Shown here: positions 46,407 through 58,540 of the stretch, in pieces
Numbering within the stretch: position 1 is the stretch's first letter
How the letters are laid out: every line of letters starts with the position of its first letter
Assembly (NCBI GenBank): GCA_036365515.1
Contig: CM070873.1
Coordinates: 216,179,376 to 216,243,375 of the forward strand
Source of the DNA: Torymus aiolomorphi
Taxonomy: Eukaryota; Arthropoda; Insecta; Hymenoptera; Torymidae
Length of the DNA stretch: 64,000 bases
Direction of reading: 5' to 3'
Notes under the pieces: generated by a model
What the model was told of the DNA's origin: nothing
Seen by the model: the letters and a program-made list of their open reading frames with translations, nothing else
Databases searched by the model: none
Program-made: the position numbers and the translations under genes

Positions 46407-47262
46407 GAGCAATTCTCTAGAACTTTTAACTTTTACAGTACTGTAACATATCTTATGGTTCTCAAATATTTAACTATCTAAGTCAAGCAAATATTTATAA
46501 AATCCATTTCCAGTAACATGTTCCACTACATAGAACTCACTTTTAAACAAGGATAAGCTCATGGGAAATCGGAAAAGGCCTAAATTTAGAGATTTTGCCT
46601 GCGTACTGTCGGAAATTTTCATCCTTTTTACACCATAAAAAAAAAAAACTTTTATAAATGCTTTACCAACTTTTTAGGCTATCATTCCTTGTTAAGTATT
46701 CGAAAATAAGTTGTTGAATGTGCACCTTTAAAAAAAAGTGCATAGCATTATCTCTAAAAATAAAAATTAAACTTTATTTGTCGATTAAAAAAAAACTTTT
46801 ATGTTTTTTTAATTTTCTGGGGCGTAAATTACTCGTCTTGGAAATAGGAACAAACTGTGAGTTTGGTTATAAGTGTGCTTCTTATGGAAAGTGAATTATG
46901 ATATGCTAAAGAACACGGTGTCGATGCGCCCCTCATGTAAAAAATTATCAGTTTTTGGTGGCACACATAAACAACGGTAAATTAGTCTAAACTAAGTATT
47001 GTTCTTTTTTCTACACACATTTTCTTTAACTAATCTCGGGGTGTCTAACGAAATTCGGATTTATTTAAAAAAAATCAAAAAAGAAACTGATTGTTAGACA
47101 GTTTTACATGCATTCGCTCACGTTTACTCGTACTTGCATAAGCATACAATATTAAAAAACTATGTTTAAAAATGAGGAGCACACCCTTTTTATTCTTATT
47201 GCCTCGACATTAAATATGAAATTTCTATTTAGCTAAAAGTTAAAAGTTCCAGAGAAATACTC
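46407..47262. mobile_element. ATAT-flanked fold-back element, copy C (856 bp)
   Basis: Left end GAGCAATTCTCTAGAACTTT is mirrored by right end read on the minus strand GAGTATTTCTCTGGAACTTT. ATAT lies at 46403-46406 and 47263-47266. Close relative of the copy at 29039-29789. Non-coding, with arms of roughly 200 bp of patchy similarity. Confidence 0.75.
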
Positions 47263-47324
47263 ATATTTATAATAAACGTCGATATTGTAACAGTTACAAT
47301 GATATTTGAATATGAGCGGGTGTA

Positions 47325-48150
47325 GTACATCGGGAGTTGCTCGGGATAGCCGATAAATAGGTTATAGGTAGTGCTTTTCGTAATTTTTTGCGATTAGGTC
47401 TCAGGACGTATGTAATACGTGCTCTAGGTGGTCGGGGTAGCCGATGACGATGTCTAGGTGGTACGCTCCATAGGTTTTTAACTCTAAGCGTTGGAAAAAA
47501 TCGAATGCGTGATCTAGGTGCTGATAGAGTGGCCGTTGACCGAGTCTAAGTGGTGCGCTTCGTAGCTTTTTGCGTCTAGGTGTCAGAATGCATTCAATGC
47601 GTGGCCTAGGCGGCCGGATAGCCGACGACGGTATCTAGGTGATGCGTTCCGTAGTTTTCATCATCTATACAATGTTTTCGATGTGCTCGAATACCTAGAG
47701 CCAAAAACTACGGAGCGCACCACCTAGACATCATCATCGACTACCCTGGACTACGTATTAGATGCGTCGTGATATCTAAACGTAAAAAACTACGGAGCGC
47801 GCCACCTGGACAATTATAATTGGGGGCAAAAAAACTACGGATCGCACCATCTAGACATTGTCCTCAACCTCCCCGAACACCTAGACCACGTATTAGATAG
47901 GCTCGGAGCTCTAAACGAAAAAAAAAAAAATTACGGAGAGCACTACCTAGACATCGTCATCGGCCACCCTGAATACCTAGATAACGCATTCGATGATTTC
48001 CAACACCTAAAGGCAAAATACTACGGAACGTACCACCTAGTCATCGTCATCGACTACCCAGAATACTTATAAGACCACGTATTAGATGAAATCCGGAAAT
48101 CTAAACACAAAAACCTACGGAGCGCACCACCTAGACTCCATTATTGAGGC
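47325..48150. repeat. Inverted array of ~91-bp repeats (about 4 units left, 6 units right)
   Basis: On the right side, CTACGGAGCGCACCACCTAG and variants recur at about 47709, 47791, 47835, 47931, 48021 and 48115. On the left side, the reverse complement (CTAGGTGGTGCGCT.CGTAG) recurs at about 47377, 47467, 47559 and 47649. The step is close to 91 bp, with one shortened unit. Each unit contains CTAGGTG-type motifs up to three times and a CCGACGACG/CGTCGTCGG-like block. The two sides face each other around about 47680. No coding. Confidence 0.8.
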
Positions 48151-48599
48151 AGTGATATTATTAAACAATACTATATTTCAAAGAATACTAGAGCTATAAC
48201 AGTTACAAGATATGCATTTATGGACAAACGTTGATATTGTAATTGTTACAATATAACATTTTGTATGTATAATTCGTCATAATTAAAAATACGTTTGTTA
48301 ACATTTACAATATATGATAAAAATAACCTCATCATTTTCTCAGTCAATAAAACTTTCAATTTAAAAAATAACATTTAATTCTGTATTTTTTAAGAAGTAT
48401 ATGTAAAAACGATAATTAATTATTGTAAATAATGAGGTTATGAAGTATATGATTAAATCGGTTGTTAGGGAAATATAACTTGTCAATTCAAGCCTTGATA
48501 AAAAAAGCGTCACCATCCTGATTGGGCTTTGATCAAGAAGCTTGATCAAGGCCTGATTTCAAGTAAGGCTAGACTGATTTCATTTCCGCTCGGGTGGGC

Positions 48600-48645
48600 T
48601 CCCGAATTGACAAGCGAACTTCTTACCATTTGCGCCATTGACGAA
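48600..48645 (-). pseudogene. 5' half (A box) of a split tRNA-like sequence
   Basis: On the minus strand TGGCGCAAATGGTAAGA matches a Pol III A box, followed by TTCGCTTGTCAATTCGGG in the anticodon-arm position. It continues into the B-box half at 45783-45812 if the intervening element is removed. Confidence 0.55.
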
Positions 48646-49163
48646 CACTTACATGATCTAATTCGAATCGTCTACATATGTTACAGTATAACAATACTTA
48701 TAAAAGTGAATTATTCTTATCAAACTTTAAAAACAAATTGAATATTAATCTATGGATAATTATTTAGGTGTTGGTCAAAGTAATTAATAAAAAAACTTAT
48801 CTATACGTACTATATCTAAAGCAAGTTTTCTTCAACAAAATTGCAGGTTAGAACGAGTCGGCGCGATGTTATGTTGTTTTGATGGTAGCGCGCATGCGCA
48901 ATGCAGTGCGTACTCCTAAATTACTATACTGTACAAGAAAAATTTTTATCCAATATAATAAAATTTACTAGTTTTCTAAGTAAAATTTATATTAAAGTTT
49001 TGTAAAATTTATGAAATCTAATTTTTATCATGCTGTTTAATAATTTTTTCGTACTTTAAGTGTAAAAGTTATTAGAATTTTAGTAAATATCTCATTTGTG
49101 CGATCTTGTGGTAGGATTCTCCTATAAGTATTGTAAAAATTCTAAAACTTTTTTCTCAGTGTA

Positions 49164-50029
49164 CTTTTAGCAGATACATATGTTAGATTTTTACTAAAAG
49201 TTGATTTGTCACACATTAAGCTTAAAAATCGATATTTTCGAATTTGTATTATTGTTGGCATATCGGTTTTCAAACGAATCAGGTACCTATAGTAAAAAAA
49301 AGATACTAGACTAATTAAAACAAATCTTATTTTTTCAGCATTTAACTAAGGTTTGTCCCTATTAAACGAAACTAATAATTAGAAGAGGGTCAGGATTGAG
49401 TTCAGACTTTCGGAATATGTTTTGAGACCAAGTCTTTCTGTATCATAAGTTATGAACACTGTCGTTTGATTGTATAGGAAATTATTGAAAAGAATCCTTG
49501 TTTCCAACTGTTTATAATTTCCCTAAAAAAAGAATAGTTAAAAAAGCATAATAAAATAAAATTACAAAAAACTAGTTTTTATTTGTTTTGGCATTATAAA
49601 AAATATCAAATCTTTGAATACTAATGATAGTGTAAATTATCGTATAGTTTTTTTTTTTCATTTTAAAAAGACGAATGCAAGCTGGTTTTCTGTAATTTTG
49701 TTTTCTGAACTTTATAAAGATTTTAAGAGATTTTGTTTAGAAAATTTCTATAAAATTCTGAGATCTAAATATATATCTAAATGATTCTGTAGAATGATTC
49801 TGTAATATGCACAGTTCTTTCTTAAAATATTTACATTGAAAAATTATATTTGAATAAAGTAAATTTGCATATATTTTTATAAATATGCATGCTCTGTTCA
49901 AAAGAAACGTAAAAATAAGTTATTTACAATCTAATAAAAACTCGAAAAGAAAGTACTGCAGATATAGTATGAAAAATACTCTTTACATCGCAATGCTAAC
50001 GAGTGAAATTGAAATGCCAAATGATTCCA
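49164..50029. other. AT-rich stretch, nothing recognised
   Basis: No feature supported. Confidence 0.5.
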
Positions 50030-50560
50030 ATTTTACACCTTCAATATCGCGCTCCCTTTAATTGATCATCAGGGTTGTCAAACTCGTGCGTGTAAATCAA
50101 AATTGATCGCTGATAATACGTTGCCGTCATACAACGCTTGGATGCTTCGTTTGCACGTACGCGCGTCGAGTCGTTTCGAATATTATCTTTCATCATGCGC
50201 GCCAAAAATGTATCGAGGTGTAAATAGTTAACTTGAACATTTTATCTCCGATGCGTCAGTGGCAGTTTTACCTCTGTGGATAAGACCTGGTTTGGCGAAG
50301 GGCTATTTTTAAAGTTGATGGATTGCATCGAGAGCGCAGAGAGCGAGCGAGAGTGAAAGGTTGTTAGCCTGTCCCAAATACAACTTCGTCGACTGCTGCT
50401 ACGAGTAGAGCAAAAAGCAGCGGGGCTTTCTTTTTAAACTCGTTTTTTAATCCTTTGAGGGCCGCCGGCGCACGTGCGCTCATGATGCTCTTTCAAGAGG
50501 CTTTCAACATTCGGCTAGTAGTGCGTTTTTTCCCCAGGGCTTCTTCCCCTCTGACCAGCA
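50030..50560. other. GC-rich island, unassigned
   Basis: CG-containing segment including GAGGGCCGCCGGCGCACGTG and a GAGCGAGCGAGAGTG run. No frame stands out. Possible promoter/enhancer or noncoding exon. Confidence 0.3.
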
Positions 50561-51290
50561 AGTGATACTTGAGACAAAATTAAATTGCAAGTCAGTTTAT
50601 TTCTTTATACGAGAGGTATATTTTTCAAATTTCGCAGGAGTTTTTGGTACGCAGATACGAATGTATATATATGAAAAGTTAATATTTTAAATAAATCCCC
50701 TGCTAATTACTTTAGCTAAAGGCTTTCTCAAAAACATATAATAAAAATTGGATTTTAACATAATATAGATTAATAAAAGTGATAAGCGTCATAAATATAA
50801 TAAATAATTTCACAAATCTTTCAGCATTGTTGTGCAGATGCACATTTTTTTATATACTGTTTTACGGAAGTGTCGGAGCCAATTACAGATTTCTATACCC
50901 AATTTTTGATTATTTAAATTTATTTTCAAATTTTGTAAAATTATTGCAATCATTCACTGGTTGCAATGATTTGAGAAACAGTGGATGACTTACAGAATTA
51001 CACGTAGAAAATTTTGGCGTAAAAAATATCGTGCCAGTTTGGTAAACCTGGAAAATCTGAAGCGATTTGAAAAAATCTGTGTGATAGTTCGGTAAAAATG
51101 ATACTGAAATTCCGATAATTTGTACAGAATTGTCTTAATAATTTTTTTGTAACACATGCACGATTTTCGCCGTTTTTTGCCGGTGACTTTTTTTTAGAAA
51201 ATATCTTTTGGTAGATACTTTTGCGCGCGCTGTTCTAAAACTGCGTAAAATCGCAAAAATTAATATAGGCTCGCTTTTTAATCCAATTGA
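50561..51290. other. AT-rich spacer
   Basis: Nothing recognised. Confidence 0.45.
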
Positions 51291-51299
51291 AGAGAGAAT

Positions 51300-51430
51300 C
51301 GTTCGTAGTTAAATAATGTTTAAAAAAAGAATTCTGACTACTAACGAACAAAAAAATTTTTGAATTTATTAAGCCAACGTTTCGGAAGCTTGTTCACTCC
51401 CCTTATCAGGGCTACAGCAGGGCTCACTTT
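51300..51430 (-). repeat. Penelope-like terminal motif, minus strand
   Basis: Read on the minus strand, CCCTGATAAGGGGAGTGAAC is followed by AAGCTTCCGAAACGTTGGCT and TAATAAATTC. This resembles the CCTGA..A...GAAACGTTGG signature at the end of many Penelope-like elements and of the remnant at 58.8 kb. The core reads CTGATAA, one base off the hammerhead consensus CTGANGA. No coding part is attached. Confidence 0.45.
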
Positions 51431-51789
51431 TTAATGTAGGCGCAAGAACTTCGAAACTCAACATATGTGTCACAAAAAATCTGGTGTGCATCTAGGGCTA
51501 GTGGGCCTTTTGACTTCATAAATTTGCAGTACTCAATATATTATTTCGTCATGCGTGTCCGTAAAATACGTACTTTACGGCCTATTTTGAAGCCGTAAAG
51601 TAAAAATGCATAACTTTACGGCCTAGGACCCAGACCTACTATTCTATATACCACCACCTGAAACTTACCGCAAACATTTTTCCCAATATCCTGACACTTT
51701 TTCGAAGCACTTGCAAAAAAAATATTGCCTCTTAACGGTTGTTTTCAAAACAGCACTATTTAAGTCTAATCCGACTGGACTATTCTGAC
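51431..51789. other. Spacer with small hairpin at about 51565-51625
   Basis: TACTTTACGGCCTA is followed by GCCGTAAAGTA and again ACTTTACGGCCTA, giving two alternative hairpins. Otherwise unassigned. Confidence 0.45.
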
Positions 51790-52230
51790 TCTATTCATTT
51801 GTTTCATGTTTCCCAATTGTCACGGCAATTTTGATAGAGAAATTTTCTCCACGTAATCCTCTCTTTCAAAAACGATGGTCGGATGTTGTGAAGCATTTAA
51901 AGATTGATTTTGACTGGTCTGTAAGGAATAGGCGCGAAAATTCCCTACTTCCGCTACATTTGAATTTTTGAAATTGAAGTTATGTTCTTAACTATTAAAA
52001 CTAAATAATTAAATTAAATTTGAATAAAAAGATTAATTTTTTCATGCTTTGAAGAATTATCTGATTATCCTATCATTTGAACTAATTAAAATGAAATGAT
52101 AATGAAAAATTATATAGTCAGAACCTCATCAAAAACAAAATAATATGCGCACAGCGCGTTGGAATTTGCTAGTAAACATAAAAAATTGAAAAACTATACC
52201 GTATAAAATTTCAAATGTCAGTAACTACGT
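51790..52230. mobile_element. Diverged relative of the MITE at 38928-39430
   Basis: GAAGCATTTAAAGATTGATT and TTGACTGGTC correspond to GAAGCATCTAAAGGCTTGAT and TTGATTGGTC in the 38.9-kb element. Both have a GCGC-containing right part (GCGCACAGCGCGTT / GCGCGAAGCGCGTT). Terminal repeats are not clear here, so the limits are approximate. Confidence 0.5.
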
Positions 52231-52267
52231 AATTCCGTATAGGCTTCAACATTCCCGTATAATATAT

Positions 52268-52659
52268 GAGAAAATTCAGAAAAAATTTTAACTTTTCGCG
52301 TTCCCAAAATCGGTCAAAATTTTTTTTCAAGACACACCTTCCGGACGCGGTTTTTCTTCTTTCTTATGTCATAAAATATATGGAGAAAATCGTGTATAAT
52401 TAAAAACGTCTTTATATCACATTTTTTTTAAAGGTTGAAAATTGAAATTTTTCAAGAAAAGGACTTTTTTGCCATTTTCTTGAAAAATTTCAACCTTTAA
52501 AAAAAATGTGAGACAAAGACGTTTTTAATTGTACACGATTTTCTCCGTATATTTTGTGACATAAGAAAGAAGAAAACCCGCTTTCTTAGGTGTTCCTTTA
52601 AAAAAAATTTTGACCAATTTTGGGAACGCGAAAAGTTGAACATTTTTTTGAATTTTCTC
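52268..52659. mobile_element. ATAT-flanked fold-back element, copy D (392 bp)
   Basis: GAGAAAATTCAGAAAAAATT is mirrored by AATTTTTTTGAATTTTCTC-type sequence at the right end. The arms, about 190 bp each, include GTTTTTCTTCTTTCTTATGT and TTAAAAACGTCTTT with few mismatches. ATAT lies at 52264-52267 and 52660-52663. Same family as 60750-61503. Confidence 0.85.
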
Positions 52660-53019
52660 ATATATATTGATATTAATTTTGCAAAATGTACTGTTTCACC
52701 ATTAAATTACATTATTTCGTTTTTTAAAATTATTAATCCAGATTTCGAATAAAAACTGGTACTTATAGCCCTTACTCTACAAGCCATTGTGTTACCAAAT
52801 AATGCAGCAAGGCAATAAAAAATGCAATAAAAGTAAAATATCAAAAAATATGAAATTTGCACAGGTAGGAAATCGTTAAAATTCTTTAATCACAAAAAGA
52901 GTCGGCGTCATATTATACTTTAAAATTTTAAACTTAATTTGTTTTTCGGTTCGATCATACATATTTATATCAGTTGAGCGAATAGCGCGGCATCGAGTCC
53001 TCGCCGGTGTTGAAATGGA
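52660..53019. other. AT-rich spacer
   Basis: Nothing recognised. Confidence 0.5.
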
Positions 53020-53600
53020 AAAACAAGTGTTTGCTCAGAGAAGGCAACGAGAAAAATTCAGAATCCCAAAACCATGTGATAGGACATTCTTGAATCTCTA
53101 ATCAACGTTTTCGGCGTACCACATGCGGGTCCCCGGACGGAGAAGATAATGAAAGTCCCTCTCAAGCGCTAACTGAGGCGGAAATTTCCGCAAAAAATAT
53201 TCTTAATTAAGAGCGATCGTGGACGCTGACAGCTATACCTTCCCTTCCTGACGCTCTATCGCGCATGTGCGCGCACGTATATGTATATGCGTGCACACAC
53301 GCACACACACGCCTGTGTGAAAAGCATTGGCAGCGACAGCAGCGAGGATTATACAACCGCCCGAACTATACGGGGTGCAGCGGCTGATGTCGTAAAGTTA
53401 ACCGAGAGAATGGCGAAACATTCGTCGTTAAAAAGTTTACGACTATCAAACGCGTGGGAGGTGGAGCGCATTGGTAAAAGTGCGCCGCGCTGGGTCGATG
53501 CGCGCGCGCAAAGCTTCGAGGCGCTCGTTTAATTTTCGTGCTGCACGCGTTGGTTTAACCGGTCTCAACGAAAAGCCGTGACAGCTTTTGATGTTGCACT
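53020..53600. other. GC-rich island, unassigned
   Basis: CG-rich, with an 83-codon plus-strand frame at 53281-53532 whose middle (SIGSDSSEDYTTA, then KLTERMAKHSSLKSLRLSN) looks more protein-like than most chance frames. It has no recognisable domain and no strong splice sites. A weak coding candidate or a noncoding exon. Confidence 0.3.
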
Positions 53601-53929
53601 GACGAATCCGTTACGAGATTCCAGGTGGTCATTGGCCGGTCCAGTGATATTTTGTTCGACTGTATATACAGCGTATACCTATATATGGGAACAAATGAAT
53701 TCATTCGTTGATAACTGCGCAAACTTTTAAAAGAATAATACCTATAGTTATTTCTCACGTGTCATTGTGTTTGCATGAAAGGGACGCTCTTAAATATGTT
53801 TGAAATGACACGCATATGCAGATAATTATCACAAAAGTTTTTATTTCTTATTAGGATCAGCATTATTAACTAAATAGGCATATGATGAAAATGAATATAT
53901 ATTTTCATCTCAATTTCACCGGGTACAAT
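53601..53929. other. AT-rich spacer
   Basis: Nothing recognised. Confidence 0.5.
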
Positions 53930-54560
53930 CAAATTCAGCATTCTCTATGATGCACGACGGTACAATACGCGCTTCTTCTCGAACAAGATGTTGGAGCGTC
54001 TCCCTCATACAACTCTCTCACACATGACAACCAACACTGTAAATTCTCGCCAATTACGTTGCCGACTAACATCATATCTATTATCTTCGTGAAAGCACGG
54101 CGAAATCGTATAATGCCTTTGGTTGGTCCAATAGATCTGCGCCGCATACCTGCGAAATGCCTTCTTAGTCGATACCAAACGAGTTGTAGGCGTTATGTGC
54201 GTCCGCCAACGACTCTGATGCTTTGTCTTATTGATGCCGCAGAAATCGATCACACGTCAGTAAGTTTTAGGCAGGCCGCATCGCACCTCCTTTTGGTCGT
54301 TCTGGGACTCGTCGCAATCCCCACAGTACAATACAGCATTTTTGTATGATCGCGTAATTGTGGAATGATGGAACGACTGCTCTCATGCACGGCGTCACGG
54401 TTCCCATCGCAAAAGTCTCTAACTACGGCAGGATTTTCGCATCGACACTCTCGCGATTGGCCCACCCACCATTGAGCTTTTCGGACTCACAAATATGTCA
54501 TCATAGGTACATACATCTCGTCGATTCATCCAATACACCGCAACTATACTACAAATGACT
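53930..54560. other. Balanced-composition block with several open frames, unassigned
   Basis: About 630 bp near 47% GC with clear edges. Minus-strand frames of 70-82 codons (54253-54005, 54147-53935, 54465-54250) and a plus frame of 96 codons overlap. The minus frames together would be a frameshifted coding relic (blocks such as RRYAAQIYWTNQRHYT and RDFCDGNRDAVHESS). I cannot assign a family. A decayed transposase or a retrocopy is possible. Confidence 0.35.
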
Positions 54561-55899
54561 ATTCTCTTAATAAAATCTGTTTAATTGCTTGCAAGAGAAA
54601 ATTTTGTATATTTTATGTTACAGTTCCGAGATTTTTATTTGTATAGAGAAACAATTATTGAACGACAAACTATTAATTCTTATAAAAAAGAATTTTTCGA
54701 TTTATTATTATGATTGTATATTATTTAATTTTTGTTTTGAAAAATGATGATAGAAAAAAAGTTGATCAGAATAGAAACTGTATCTCCGAAGAGACCAGTG
54801 TACGTTTTGTAATTGAGACCCTCCTTTGGCTCGATACTTGGCAGACTTTGATAGTATCCACTTAAATTCTAGCCCTCTTTAAGTAAAAAAGCCAGTTGGC
54901 AAAAAGAACACGAGGTACTCCAACGTGTAGGTACACGTGCGCAAAGGAGTGCCTCGTAACTTTCTTATTATTACCTCCTTATTCGCAGAGGCCCATTACT
55001 TATTGGTCTTTACTAGAAATAGACCGGGACCCGAAGAGAAGTGCGCTCGAGTGCGCAATTTCGCTTATGCGACGATCAAATTGATCTATTGAAAATTCGC
55101 TCGATTGGAAAGCTATGTAAGAAATTGCACCATAATAATACTAAAATGCAGAAGATCTTTTTCACTGTAAAAGAGCATGGAAAAAATCTATAAATCGTTA
55201 GTCTTTAAATATAAAAAACTCAACGTTCTTTATTTCAGCAATACATTTTCAATCCTATTTGATGGGGAAAATTTAATTTCAATATTTTAAAGAGCCAATA
55301 TCCACTATTGTAAAATAATAATAAACTTTTATTGCTTATTTCTGCTTTACTTTTACTTAGAGAAAACATATTTGAAACAGACACAATAATAATAAAAATT
55401 GTACCAATCCATGTTCATTTACTAATCTATAAAGAAAATTAAGTATATTACAATAACTTATATAAATTTGCGTTATCGTATTATATGAAAATTACTTAAC
55501 AACTTTCATTTTAGGTTCATCTAACTAGGCTGCGAATTAATTTTTGAATTAATAAATTTCACATATAATTTGTCTTATTGATATAATTGTTTTGCATAAT
55601 TATAAAGAAATTTCATTTATAGACTAGAATGCCTGGCAACTACAATCTTAGTGAGACATCATACTGGCATAAGTAAAACATACGATCTTTCTCGATAAAG
55701 TAGCCCCACTTGTCTATCTATCTACTTTACTATGCAAAACTAATCAAAACGGCAGATTTATTTCTTCGATATTTTTTGAACAAACAAATAAGAAAGTTTT
55801 AACGGTACCTGCGAGCCCGAGGCAAAATAAACCCACTCTGAATGTCATGTACAGGACGAATACGACTTTTTTATATTTCTCTTTGCAGCAAGAGAAAAG
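54561..55899. other. Mostly AT-rich stretch, nothing recognised
   Basis: A short GC-richer part at about 54890-55075 has a 62-codon frame without features. Confidence 0.45.
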
Positions 55900-56500
55900 G
55901 AAAAGCCAGATGATTTGTTGTAGTGTTGCGCGGTGTGGTATACACCCGCGTGATGGTGTGAGCGAAAAAGAGAGGGGGGGAGCGTTTCTCCAACGATGAA
56001 AATTCCAGGGCACCGCAAGATAAATTCTCCATGCAAAATAGTCGCATATTGTAACCGATATAAAATGAAGAGATCAGTGCTCGGTTCGAGTTGCGTTCGT
56101 TATGATTTAATTTTCCTTCGCGCTCTTACTAGACAGGCGCAGTTCTGCAGCATTTTTATTTGAGACGGATGCACTATAACCGCTATCACCGCCTCCTCTG
56201 CGAGAACTGAAAAGTATTAAATTTCTAGTAGCACGCGCATCACCACCGTAGCCCAAAGACGGTGATAAAGTGAAGTTGTAAATTCGTAATCTAAATGCAC
56301 GATCTCTTAGGATATACGTACGTGCCGTGACCGATGTATATGCGGTAATCTCGCTTTATAAAATCGTAAATATTTATCCTGCTGAAACGTACCTACTCGA
56401 TCCTTCAAGCAATCTACGTTTATCTTCATTTTACCTTTTACATTGCGCTTTTACGAGCGGTGTGAGCCCACGCTTTCGGCACTCTCAAACTTTGATGTGG
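55900..56500. other. Moderately GC-rich island, unassigned
   Basis: Raised CG content over about 55920-56340 and a purine run with seven G at about 55974. No domain or RNA fold recognised. Confidence 0.3.
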
Positions 56501-57179
56501 ATGCAGAAATATATATAAAATAATTAAAGTCAACCATAAATAAATATTTGTATCCTTCTTCTGTAATATATTATTTTAGTGTTATTTGTATCCTTTTAAG
56601 AGAATGTCCGAGCTCCAACATAGGTTTTACATTGAATTTTACGTTATTCCTGTTTATTTTGTTATTTACATTAAAAATGTTTGTGGTACTGTGTTCAGAA
56701 TCTTTCACAACTATCCGAGAACCGTCGGACAACTGAGATAATTAAGAAAGATTGAAACTTCTCGAGAAATTAATATTTTTTAATGATACAAAGCTTGTAT
56801 GAAAGCTAATTTTGTCTACTTTTATACTCTTTTTTGCTCCTTTTCGTAACTAGTACATTTGCAAACCTATAGTCAAAGAAACAGAAATCATTTGAATCGA
56901 AAATAGTTCATTTTAGGTATATAACTTGGATATCGGAATAAAAGGCCTCTTCAGTAAAACCCAAGATACGTGTCTTATTTTTTATCAAATGGAAGTGCCT
57001 ACTACAGTTTTGACGAGATGCAGGACCCACATTCCTGGTGCACATCGTGTTAGAAGTTTCAAACCAATAACAAAAAATTAAAGACATACGTATATGGAAC
57101 AATGTTTTTCTCATTCTGTATGTCATATAATACTCGAAATAAATAGCGAACCAACAAAAGCAATCTTGTAATACTATTT
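56501..57179. other. AT-rich stretch, nothing recognised
   Basis: No feature supported. Confidence 0.5.
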
Positions 57180-57185
57180 TAATCG

Positions 57186-57255
57186 CACATCAATTTTTCT
57201 TATAAAAATTTAACATGAGAAAAATGGATGAAAAGTAGTCACTGACGATTAGCCA
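57186..57255 (+). repeat. Fragment of the 18.1-18.9 kb fold-back sequence
   Basis: ATCAATTTTTCTTATAAAAA and GAAAAATGGATGAAAAGTAG with CACTGACGATTAGCCATT match 18248-18315 at most positions. It is an old, isolated fragment of the same repeat. Confidence 0.65.
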
Positions 57256-57999
57256 TTATTAAGCTCCCAAAGGTGCGAACAAATTTTGCAAACAAGAAAA
57301 ATTAAATAGAAGAAAAGAATTGTAATTGGAACTGCTGCCACACTTAAAGTGTAATCTTGATTCGATATGCATTATGCTACATCAGACAAGAAGACGTCGC
57401 GCAAAAGAGAGACGAAATGAAAGTGAGCTTTGTGAAGAAATAGAAGTAGGAGAAGGAACAGCTACATCAGGAGTCCGTGTGTGCATCTGTGCTTTCAATA
57501 TATATTTACATATTAATTTATAGAACTGCGCCAGAGCGCGTTCATAAATCCATTGGGGAATGGAAATAGGTGTCTGACTGTACGTTGAGTGCACTACTAA
57601 GGCGATGCGCGAAGATGAGAATACGTATTTTGACACTTGACGTTCTTGCGACAGGTTAATCTTGGGATGTCCAAATAGAGAAAATATTCCTCTTCATTGA
57701 TTTTTAAACTAGATGAACAAAAAAATCACCAACAATCTTAGCTTTCTGATCTTGTCTCTATTACTTCAATATAAATGCTATAATCGAATACGTGTACATT
57801 ACAAAGTTATTTCGAACAATATGAAAGACCGCCAGTTTTCTAAATTTTTACAAATTATATTATTGTGTTAAGATAATATCTGATAATTAGTTCATATTTT
57901 ACAATTATCCAATAGTAGTCAAATAGTACAAAGCATTTTTAACAGCAAAAACAACATCACATTCAAGGTGATTAAAGTTTAAATTTTCATTGATACTAC
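57256..57999. other. AT-rich stretch, nothing recognised
   Basis: No feature supported. Confidence 0.5.
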
Positions 58000-58540
58000 T
58001 TGCGCCTAGTAAAAAAGACGTATGTAGACGGTGCAGCACATGTGCTTGCGTTCTAAATGTATAATATTCAATTACAATATTTCACTCAATGCCGACGCTT
58101 ACGGCTGAAAATTTATTTGCCATAAATTGTACTTGGGATATTTGCGAAAGGAAGTTTAATTAACCATTCCCTTGTCGAAAGCAAATATTTGACTAGGCCA
58201 TTTGCTCAAGTAAAATAACTCGACGAGGAAAATTCAAACAGCGCCACCGCTAACTCTAGGAAAGCAGCGTGGTGGGGGCGATTCCAAAATTTGGTTTCGG
58301 CAAATAACATGCATGAGTTATCGCGTCGACTCGCGCCTACGTGCATCCTCCCCCCCACCGCTGTCGCATTATATAAGTAAAATCCGGGACGCGTGCGAAT
58401 ATCCATCATCGGCTAATGCGTTTAGAGCTCATCCCGGATGATTAATTATTAAATTGGCAATCAGAATCATTACAAGATATATGTAGCTATTCGATTAACA
58501 AAAAGCAGACATCCCGCACCACGCGCCTGGATATGCGTGG
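58000..58540. other. Moderately GC-rich island, unassigned
   Basis: CG-containing sequence around 58190-58420, with CGCATTATATAAGTAAAATC (TATA-like) at about 58364. It could be a promoter, but no transcript evidence is visible. Confidence 0.25.

Larger units (their letters stand above)
45808..48594. mobile_element. Nested inverted-repeat element, 2.79 kb
   Basis: The left end CCCGACCAGAAATAAAATCA and right end read on the minus strand CCCGAGCGGAAATGAAATCA match. Inside each end are several TTGATCAAG-type motifs (CCTTGATCAAG) and a GGTGGTGACG/GATGGTGACG block. The interior has no transposase but carries an ATAT-flanked fold-back (46407-47262) and an inverted array of about 91-bp repeats (47325-48150). 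The exact target duplication is unclear. CCCGA occurs at 45808-45812 and again at 48603-48607. Confidence 0.65.
45541..49161. mobile_element. TA-flanked element with CACTSAGAAAAAA ends, 3.6 kb, containing nested insertions
   Basis: The left end CACTCAGAAAAAAAATTGTG and right end read on the minus strand CACTGAGAAAAAAGTTTTAG are flanked by TA and continue to match (AATTTTTATAACTTTTATAGGA against AATTTTTACAATACTTATAGGA). Removing the nested 2.8-kb element leaves about 830 bp, a normal MITE size. The residual interior includes both halves of a tRNA-like sequence. Confidence 0.7.

Noticed and set aside
47325..48150. CRISPR array interpretation of the ~91-bp repeats
   Set aside because: Units are diverged, change orientation in the middle and have no constant short repeat with variable spacers.
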